From Branchiostoma floridae (lineage: Eukaryota > Chordata > Leptocardii > Amphioxiformes > Branchiostomatidae), in assembly GCF_000003815.2 (NCBI RefSeq), contig NC_049997.1, positions 11,015,507 to 11,079,506 on the forward strand: a stretch of DNA of 64,000 nucleotides. Direction: 5' to 3'. Positions 58,701-64,000 of the stretch are shown piece by piece. The notes under the pieces were generated by a model. That model was not told the DNA's origin and did no database searches. It saw only the letters and a program-made list of their open reading frames with translations. The translations under genes and the position numbers were made by a program. The stretch's first letter is position 1. Each line of letters begins with the position of its first letter.

Positions 58701-60566
58701 TTAGAATACATGTACATGTTAAACTCCAATCTTTTGTAATCATTTTAACAAATGCTTGATATAGACCAGATCCCTAAAACAAAAGAAGAGCTACTGTTAG
58801 TCTGTGGCAGGCTGCAAAATTGGCATTGAGAAAATGACAGGTTTGTCCACATGATTATCAACATTACACAAAATGATGGTGATTACAGCCTTTGATCTAA
58901 CTAATGACACTATACAGAAGTGTGTTTCTTTTCAATTGGTCTAGACTTTTCAGACCAGGAAGGGCTGAAAGAAGAGTGTGAATGGAACATTTCTTTTTAT
59001 TTTCTTCCGCTGCTCTACCCTTTGTGTCTTGAAAATTTTTAAAACTCTATGACAGTTTTTTGAGTGTTCTTTCAACTTTTTTTCCACTTCCGACATGGGC
59101 TTCTTTCCATTCCACTCATTGTTTTAGAGCACATTTTAATTTCCAATGTCAGGTACGTCAATTTAAGCTCCCGAATAAACATTTTCATCATCTCAGTCAA
59201 GATTTTTTGGATGAACAGGTTGATTTTTTTTCAGTCCCAACAAGCAAATTTCTATCCAAGAACAGAGGGACGGGTCTCAGAGACAAGCCCTGCCACAACA
59301 TTGATGGTCTGTCCCCAACACCTTATATATGTGACCGCCATGGTAGCCACTTGAATCACTGCTCTATGGACTTTTCGGTAGCAGGTACAGGTATATATTG
59401 CAGGCTTTAAATGAGTTTTTGACAGAGCAAACACCATAAAAGAAGAATTAGGTAGCTGATGTTTAGTCTTGTTTAGTTTTTATCTTAACCGTTGCGCTGC
59501 GTGTAGGCTAAATAAGTCTTAACCTCAGACAACCAAAATCTATGGTATCCCAGATTATAATAAGTATGATAAAAATATGTTTCTATCTTCTTGGGCTTAA
59601 TCAGGAAAAATGTTTTGGACTTCATTTTGAAGGCTTTTAGCCATAACTTGCCCAAACCTGACCTTTGCTTTCTTGGGTAGAGCCAATTTGCTGCTACACT
59701 GGACCAAAGTTCAGTACAAACTTGGCAACCATCTTGCCAGCTATCTTGTGTATGCACTCTCCTGTACATAAACTGTACAGTAGGCACCTAGATATTGTGA
59801 TAAACACAACCTAAATATACCCGACTACCGTTAATCGCATGACGAGAATTGTCCATTTTTTGTAGCTGATGAAGAAACATTTCCATTCTACTAGATAGCA
59901 TGTTAAAAGTTACTAAATGAAAAGGATTTTAACTATTTGAAGATTTAAAACTTTTAAATCTTTGGCCTTAAAACATGTCACGTTCCATGAACCCTAAGAC
60001 ATGTGAACTTTTCATTATTGTTGTAACATTAACATCTCTATGGAGAAAAGCAAGTTCAAATTGAAAGTCATTACCTCAGAATAATAAATCATAATGGTAA
60101 ATTCAAAATCATATTACTTTGAATAATTGATCATTATGTGAGAAAAACAGAGGCAAAGTACAGACAGAAGTGACAACTGATCTTGACTGATGACTGTACT
60201 TAGTACTGCCACCCACGGCTTTTGTCTCCGCTTTCTGAGATCCAGGCATCCGCGAAATTTTAGGCTTTCTACGGTACATCACAAATATGCACGCGATATT
60301 CACCAGAAATACTGTAAAATATTTCCTAAACTGCAAGTGCAAAATATCACATCGACTTGCAACTATTTGTGTAGAAATCGCGCTCTTGTTCTTGGAAGGA
60401 AAAGGAACGCCAACACAGAGGCTTAAGAAGATGGTGCGAAGTACATACAAAGAAAAGACAGAGAAGTTTCGTGCGGGAGAATTTCAACAACAGATTTCCC
60501 GTAAAGAACAGTACGGAAGCTCTACTTACTGCTCTCGGCCACTTGTTGCACGTCGCCCGCCCGCAT
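16616..60566 (-). CDS. SYT7: Synaptotagmin-7, complete nine-exon gene
   Basis: Coding exons (minus strand order): 60566-60530, 41514-41331, 26627-26456, 21852-21703, 20787-20661, 20111-19942, 18390-18276, 17793-17594, 16720-16616. All junctions are GT/AG and the phases close perfectly, giving 1260 nt, 419 aa (human SYT7 is 403). Order: a 12-residue lumenal N-terminus, one transmembrane helix (about 14-36) followed by Cys 34/37/40 (likely palmitoylated), a linker (about 44-150), C2A and C2B. Calcium ligands are complete: D182, D188, D241, D243, D249 in C2A and D313, D319, D373, D375, D381 in C2B. The polybasic strand EKKKT and the C-terminal WHGL (WHxL) motif are present. Syt7 is a high-affinity Ca2+ sensor for asynchronous release, lysosome exocytosis and vesicle replenishment. 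SYT7 rather than SYT1/3/9 is supported by [16 protein letters not shown] and [13 protein letters not shown]. Its long first intron (19 kb) is full of MITEs. Confidence 0.93.
16801..16987. mobile_element. 187-bp hairpin MITE with TA duplication in SYT7 intron 8
   Basis: The arms are near-perfect inverted repeats of over 75 bp (CCTCCCCTCACATTAGGCGA at the left end and its complement at the right, continuing through GGTCGGACGACGA). TA flanks both ends, as for Tc1/mariner-type elements. Confidence 0.75.
17191..17533. mobile_element. hAT-like MITE, CAGGGCTCTAGCCAGC family, copy 1
   Basis: The terminal repeats are CAGGGCTCTATAGCCAGC and GCTGGCTAGAGCCCTG. The interior matches the copies at 39058-39402 (opposite orientation) and 48726-49084. 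The flanks (atatacta, cttggatg) do not match, so this copy has lost or never had a target duplication. Confidence 0.8.
17594..17793 (-). CDS. SYT7: SYT7 exon 8, C2B core
   Basis: The acceptor is CCCTACAG and the donor AAG|GTAAGA. It encodes [19 protein letters not shown], then [14 protein letters not shown], then [16 protein letters not shown], with Ca2+ ligands D319, D373, D375 and D381. The usual KKRNLNP is KKRCLNP here. Confidence 0.95.
18276..18390 (-). CDS. SYT7: SYT7 exon 7, start of C2B
   Basis: The acceptor is CCATTCAG and the donor TCAG|GTCAGC (phase 1). It encodes [19 protein letters not shown], then [14 protein letters not shown], including ligand D313. Confidence 0.95.
18748..19243 (+). 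CDS. Small two-exon acidic protein gene nested in a SYT7 intron, opposite strand
   Basis: Exon 1 is 18748-18829 (ATG with A at -3, an in-frame TAG nine bases upstream, donor CAAG|GTAAAC, phase 1). Exon 2 is 19191-19243 (acceptor TTTTCTCCCCAG). The joined frame is 44 residues, [19 protein letters not shown] then [25 protein letters not shown], with 15 Asp/Glu, no basic patch, membrane segment or signal peptide. AATAAA at 19307-19312 lies 64 bases after the stop, and a CpG-rich stretch (18530-18640) plus a CCAAT (about 18670) lie upstream. It sits wholly inside the intron between SYT7 exons 6 and 7. I do not recognise the protein. The two matching splice sites, phase agreement and poly(A) signal argue for a real transcript. 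It could also be the tail of a longer gene with unseen exons, or a non-coding RNA. Confidence 0.5.
19307..19312 (+). terminator. AATAAA poly(A) signal of the nested acidic-protein gene
   Basis: A canonical signal on the plus strand, 64 bases after the TGA at 19241-19243 and followed by a T-rich tract. Confidence 0.5.
19942..20111 (-). CDS. SYT7: SYT7 exon 6, end of C2A
   Basis: The acceptor is TTCTCCAG and the donor AAT|GTAAGT. It encodes (G)[34 protein letters not shown] and [13 protein letters not shown], with ligands D241, D243 and D249. Confidence 0.96.
20661..20787 (-). CDS. SYT7: SYT7 exon 5, C2A core
   Basis: The acceptor is ATCTTCCAG and the donor GAAG|GTACGT (phase 1). It encodes [19 protein letters not shown], then [17 protein letters not shown], with ligands D182 and D188. 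Confidence 0.96.
21703..21852 (-). CDS. SYT7: SYT7 exon 4, linker end and first C2A strands
   Basis: The acceptor is TCCTCTCCAG and the donor AAG|GTGGGC, exactly 50 codons in phase 0. It encodes an acidic linker ([18 protein letters not shown]), then [19 protein letters not shown] and [11 protein letters not shown]. Confidence 0.95.
21967..23119. mobile_element. 1.15-kb TIR element of the TACTGTAA family (TA duplication)
   Basis: The left end is TACTGTAAGTTCATTTATG and the right end the complement of TACTGTAAGTTCATTTAAG, followed inwards by TTCGCGAG motifs on both sides. The terminal TA on each side suits a Tc1/mariner-type duplication. It shares its terminal design with the short copies at 45354 and 56355. 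The interior has CpG-rich patches but no transposase frame. Confidence 0.7.
23120..25160. other. SYT7 intron 3 sequence, nothing recognised
   Basis: AT-rich, with no coding exon, inverted repeat or tandem array visible on either strand. Confidence 0.45.
25165..26455. repeat. Degenerate tandem array (about 170-bp unit) beside SYT7 exon 3
   Basis: Four to five diverged units share TTACAGGGTTTAACAGGGAA, ATTTTAAGTTCC, GACGTCACAGCAAAAACCAC, ATATAAAACCACCACAAA and GCACAGACCAGAAGACAG. They lie at about 25490-25690, 25700-25870, 25870-26060 and 26310-26450. The array is interrupted near 26090-26300 and runs to within bases of the donor of SYT7 exon 3. The first part (25165-25390) resembles the TACTGTAA MITE family. 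Confidence 0.7.
26456..26627 (-). CDS. SYT7: SYT7 exon 3, cytoplasmic linker
   Basis: The acceptor is CCCCTGCAG and the donor is the weaker TCA|GTAGGT. It encodes (K)[12 protein letters not shown], an acidic stretch with HEEESAEN, then [20 protein letters not shown]. It begins in phase 2 and ends in phase 0, matching its neighbours only when included; skipping it would break the frame, so it should be constitutive. The linker is the fastest-evolving part of Syt7 and I assign it by splice phase and position, not by sequence match. Confidence 0.75.
26836..30202. repeat. 3.37-kb tandem segmental duplication, copy 1
   Basis: This begins GTATTCGTAATGTTTCTTTC and ends AAATGTCGGTCTTTCTAG, and is followed at once by copy 2 (30203-33361) with near-identical sequence. 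Relative to copy 2 it has a longer TTTC run, one extra unit of the internal 160-bp repeat and a 54-bp segment at about 28427-28481. No protein-coding gene is evident in either copy. Confidence 0.9.
27050..27560. repeat. Internal tandem repeat, about 160-bp unit, in copy 1
   Basis: Units begin near 27050, 27210, 27370 and 27535 with GGCCCCTGTACCCTGGTATT and contain GAGCTGAAATTTGACAGAGA, AATAACACTTTTGGTG and TTTTTGACCAAAAAAGGACA. Copy 2 keeps one fewer (30408-30735). Confidence 0.85.
30203..33361. repeat. 3.16-kb tandem segmental duplication, copy 2
   Basis: Head-to-tail copy of 26836-30202. Small indels and scattered substitutions separate the two. It ends AAATGTCGGCCTTTCTAGT, after which homology stops abruptly at about 33363. 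Confidence 0.9.
33364..37193. other. SYT7 intron 2 sequence, nothing recognised
   Basis: AT-rich, without a convincing exon. A perfect-looking minus-strand donor (GTG|GTAAGTAC near 36117) has no plausible coding exon before it in the phase required. Confidence 0.45.
37194..37557. mobile_element. hAT-like MITE, TAGGGCTGGG family, copy 2, with 8-bp duplication
   Basis: It begins TAGGGCTACAAAACTG (end slightly degraded) and ends CCGGTACCCACCCCTA. GTCGTAGG flanks it on both sides (37186-37193 and 37558-37565), an exact 8-bp target duplication as expected for hAT elements. Confidence 0.88.
38619..38843. mobile_element. TAACGCTAGTTCACC MITE, copy 1
   Basis: The arms TAACGCTAGTTTACCTTTAT and its complement (AAAGGGTGAACTAGCGTTA) bracket a core with GGTAACCTAT...GGATATAGGTTACC. 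It belongs to a family of seven copies between 38.6 and 54.7 kb. Confidence 0.85.
39058..39402. mobile_element. hAT-like MITE, CAGGGCTCTAGCCAGC family, copy 2, with 8-bp duplication
   Basis: The ends are CAGGGCTCTAGCCAGC and GCTGGCTAGAGCCCTG. The exact 8-bp duplication GTCAGGCC lies at 39050-39057 and 39403-39410. It is inverted relative to copies 1 and 3. Confidence 0.92.
39996..40194. mobile_element. TAACGCTAGTTCACC MITE, copy 2
   Basis: Arms AGTTCACCTTTATCCGCGGG and complement ACGGATAAAGGTGAACTAGC. The outermost left bases are altered. Confidence 0.8.
40350..40474. mobile_element. TAACGCTAGTTCACC MITE, copy 3 (one half only)
   Basis: Only the right half is kept: core TTGAAAATATTGCAA then ACAACGGATAAAGGTCACC and GGTAAAGGTGAACTAGCGTTA. 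The left arm is missing. Confidence 0.7.
41331..41514 (-). CDS. SYT7: SYT7 exon 2, transmembrane segment
   Basis: The acceptor is CCTCATTCAG and the donor ATCAA|GTAAGT (phase 2). It encodes [20 protein letters not shown], then [19 protein letters not shown] and NIVTRKTI(K). One hydrophobic helix is followed at once by a Cys-rich, basic stretch, the usual synaptotagmin stop-transfer and palmitoylation pattern. Confidence 0.92.
41637..42069. mobile_element. hAT-like MITE, TAGGGCTGGG family, copy 3, with 8-bp duplication
   Basis: The ends are TAGGGCTGGGTATCGGTAC and GTACCGGTACCCAGCCCTA. The exact 8-bp duplication GTCCGTAT lies at 41629-41636 and 42070-42077. This is the most complete copy. Confidence 0.92.
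42078..42990. other. SYT7 intron 1 sequence, nothing recognised
   Basis: No exon, inverted repeat or array seen between the MITE and the tandem repeat that follows. Confidence 0.4.
42995..43510. repeat. Tandem repeat, three units of about 175 bp
   Basis: Units share TGAATGAAACATGCAACCTT, GAAAGCACCCACGCATTTC, AATCTGTAAATGGAAAT and TGCTCTTATTTTCAAATTAA. Boundaries lie near 42995, 43150 and 43325. The third unit is the most diverged. Confidence 0.85.
44199..44342. repeat. Small hairpin element (about 144 bp)
   Basis: CTCCAAGCAGATGTTGGTGG with GAAAAATC on the left is mirrored by GATTTTTCCCACCAACC and TCTGCTTGGA on the right. A single related end (CTCCAAGCAGAGGTTAGG) occurs near 51850. Confidence 0.7.
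44820..44952 (-). other. Candidate alternative first exon of SYT7
   Basis: A minus-strand open frame containing an ATG ([18 protein letters not shown], ending LRITEF) stops at a consensus donor (C|GTGAGT at about 44816-44822). It leaves one base, which is exactly the phase needed to join SYT7 exon 2 (CCA, Pro). The length is ordinary for chance and the protein is not recognised, so this is a hypothesis only. Confidence 0.2.
45354..45563. mobile_element. 210-bp MITE, TACTGTAAATGCA family, copy 1
   Basis: The ends are TACTGTAAATGCATTTAAG and the complement (TGCATTTACAGTA). Internal motifs GTGGTTTTAAGTTCGCGG and its relatives repeat in both directions. Terminal TA fits a TA target. Confidence 0.8.
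46190..46410. mobile_element. TAACGCTAGTTCACC MITE, copy 4
   Basis: Arms TCTAGTTCACCTTTATTCG and GCGGATAAAGGTGAACTAGC, with the GGTATTTATGG core. Confidence 0.8.
46720..47087. mobile_element. 368-bp PIF/Harbinger-like MITE with TAA duplication
   Basis: The ends GGCCACACCAATTTAAT and complement (ATTAAATTGGTGTGGCC) continue inwards through CTTGGTTCACGGAT and its complement. TAA flanks both sides (46717-46719 and 47088-47090). Confidence 0.85.
47091..48725. other. SYT7 intron 1 sequence, nothing recognised
   Basis: No exon or repeat structure recognised. Confidence 0.4.
48726..49084. mobile_element. hAT-like MITE, CAGGGCTCTAGCCAGC family, copy 3, with 8-bp duplication
   Basis: The ends are CAGGGCTCTAGCCAGC and GCTGGCTAGAGCCCTG. 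The exact 8-bp duplication TGGATACC lies at 48718-48725 and 49085-49092. Confidence 0.92.
49236..49459. mobile_element. TAACGCTAGTTCACC MITE, copy 5
   Basis: The left end is TAACGCTAGTTCACCTTTAT. The right arm GCGGATAAAGGTGAACTA is followed by a small insertion before the terminal bases. Confidence 0.82.
49742..49939. mobile_element. TAACGCTAGTTCACC MITE, copy 6
   Basis: Arms GTTCACCTTTATCCGTTGGG and ACGGATAAAGGTGAACCAGC, core with AAAACAGGTTATTTCGGC. It lies only about 280 bp from copy 5. Confidence 0.8.
51104..51372. mobile_element. Inverted-repeat element, TGTCATACCC ends
   Basis: TGTCATACCCGTGACG on the left is mirrored by GGGTATGACA on the right (269 bp). The arms are short. It directly abuts the palindrome at 51380-51513. 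Confidence 0.45.
51380..51513. repeat. Near-complete GC-rich palindrome (134 bp)
   Basis: The outer arms AATACAACACGGTGTATTCC and its complement enclose a second perfect-looking stem (GCGGGTCGGATC and GATCCGACCCGC) with loop CCCCCCGGCCTTCGGGC. The single strand could fold end to end. It stands out from its AT-rich surroundings. Confidence 0.8.
52135..52487. mobile_element. MITE with (C)AGGGCTCGAAAT-type ends and 5-bp duplication, copy 1
   Basis: The left end is TAGGACTCGAAATACC and the right end AAAGTATTTTGAGCCCTG. TTAGT flanks both sides (52130-52134 and 52488-52492). The interior repeats GGTGCAGGTA and its complement many times. Confidence 0.7.
52540..52610 (+). repeat. tRNA-derived SINE-like fragment
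   Basis: TGGTCCAGTGG fits the pol III A-box consensus (TRGYNNANNNG). About 40 bases on, AGGGTTTGAAGCCC resembles a decayed B box. There is no foldable tRNA cloverleaf with a plausible anticodon stem, so a SINE head is likelier than a tRNA gene. Confidence 0.45.
53125..53252. repeat. Short tandem repeat, three units of about 45-50 bp
   Basis: CCCCTATCATCAAAGATAAT and GGTCCTCCCCTATGGTCTCC recur three times, with the last unit truncated. Confidence 0.85.
53265..53450. repeat. Dispersed direct repeat, copy 1 (second at 54772-54970)
   Basis: Shared landmarks in the same order are GTGTTGTATAT, TTTGGGAGGTGCACAAGACC, CACAGCAATAAAAATT, GCTCTCCTTGGAGG and TTTTCCT.TGGAAT. The copies lie about 1.5 kb apart. 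Confidence 0.75.
54075..54360. repeat. Tandem pair, about 165-bp period
   Basis: ATACACTGT, GTTCTTTAATCAATAC, AAAAAAACTATTAAAA and CCAGTACTTCCATGAGCCA occur twice, at about 54079-54170 and 54240-54350. Confidence 0.8.
54456..54668. mobile_element. TAACGCTAGTTCACC MITE, copy 7
   Basis: It begins TAACGCTAGTTCACCTTGAT and ends GCGGATAAAGGTGAACTAGA. The core TATTTAGGGGTATCAAGTTG matches copy 5 closely. Confidence 0.85.
54772..54970. repeat. Dispersed direct repeat, copy 2
   Basis: Partner of 53265-53450, with a small internal insertion of A-rich sequence. Confidence 0.75.
54971..56354. other. SYT7 intron 1 sequence, nothing recognised
   Basis: No exon or repeat structure recognised. Confidence 0.4.
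56355..56540. mobile_element. 186-bp MITE, TACTGTAAATGCA family, copy 2
   Basis: The ends are TACTGTAAATGCATTTAAG and the complement of TACTGTAAATGCA. The interior matches 45354-45563 with more decay (GTGGTTTTAA, AAACCACAGC). Confidence 0.8.
57467..57796. mobile_element. MITE with CAGGGCTCGAAAT ends and 5-bp duplication, copy 2
   Basis: The ends are CAGGGCTCGAAATTCA and ATTTCGAGCCCTG. ATATC flanks both sides (57462-57466 and 57797-57801). The right third is rich in GGGTGCACC-type palindromes. Confidence 0.78.
57802..60529. other. Start of SYT7 intron 1, nothing recognised
   Basis: No exon supported. The 116-codon plus-strand frame at 59060-59410 has no recognisable domain, no flanking splice sites in phase and ordinary AT-rich context. 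Confidence 0.45.
60530..60566 (-). CDS. SYT7: SYT7 exon 1, start codon and lumenal N-terminus
   Basis: ATG at 60566-60564 begins [12 protein letters not shown] and ends at a strong donor (A|GTAAGTAG, phase 1), which joins exon 2 to give T-LLPLVV. The frame is open upstream with no earlier ATG, so this is the first Met. The short unprocessed N-terminus before the membrane helix matches the topology of vertebrate SYT7 (about 16 residues). The exon sits in a locally CpG-rich stretch, as expected for a first exon. Confidence 0.75.

Positions 60567-64000
<3,434 letters not shown>

Noticed and set aside
59060-59410. 116-codon plus-strand open frame in SYT7 intron 1
   Set aside because: No recognisable domain, no phase-compatible splice sites, and one of many chance frames expected in 19 kb of intron.

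Overview
The window is nuclear DNA of an animal: spliced genes with GT/AG introns, long transposon-filled introns and no operons. The gene content (a vertebrate-type synaptotagmin-7 with C2 exons matching the mammalian protein, a kisspeptin-receptor-like GPCR exon, an ARHGAP39/Vilse first exon, lineage-expanded C2H2 zinc-finger genes) and the dense load of miniature inverted-repeat elements suggest an invertebrate deuterostome, most probably a lancelet (Branchiostoma). That taxonomic call is inference. One 100-N assembly gap lies at 5533-5632.

Layout. 0-4 kb: one orphan exon of a rhodopsin-class receptor (minus, 539-674), a foldback element whose arms are built from a 10-bp satellite (about 1087-2690), a hAT-like MITE, and a broken BTB-BACK-Kelch pseudogene (minus, 3122-3768). 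4-14.5 kb: two tandem paralogous zinc-finger genes on the plus strand (4842-7672 and 11632-14519). Each has an N-terminal array of LSQD-type repeats followed by a short helical module, and each ends in 12 C2H2 fingers. The first has two frame breaks in its finger exon; the second is intact (620 aa model). Their upstream flanks are also duplicated, and a 1.56-kb Harbinger-like element lies between them.

15-60.6 kb: synaptotagmin-7 on the minus strand, a complete nine-exon model (60566 down to 16616, 419 aa) with all splice phases consistent and all ten Ca2+-coordinating aspartates of C2A and C2B present. Its introns hold a small two-exon acidic-protein gene on the opposite strand (18748-19243, with its own AATAAA), a 3.3-kb tandem segmental duplication (26836-33361), several tandem repeats, and at least seven MITE families. 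Several of these families have exact target-site duplications that I could read by eye.

60.6-64 kb: a head-to-head intergenic region of about 1.1 kb carrying NRF1-like and YY1-like motifs, then the first coding exon of ARHGAP39 (plus, 61706-61881) and the start of its first intron. Syt7 (Ca2+-dependent exocytosis) and ARHGAP39 (a Rho/Rac GAP) probably share a bidirectional promoter region. The zinc-finger genes are presumed DNA-binding regulators of a lineage-specific family.
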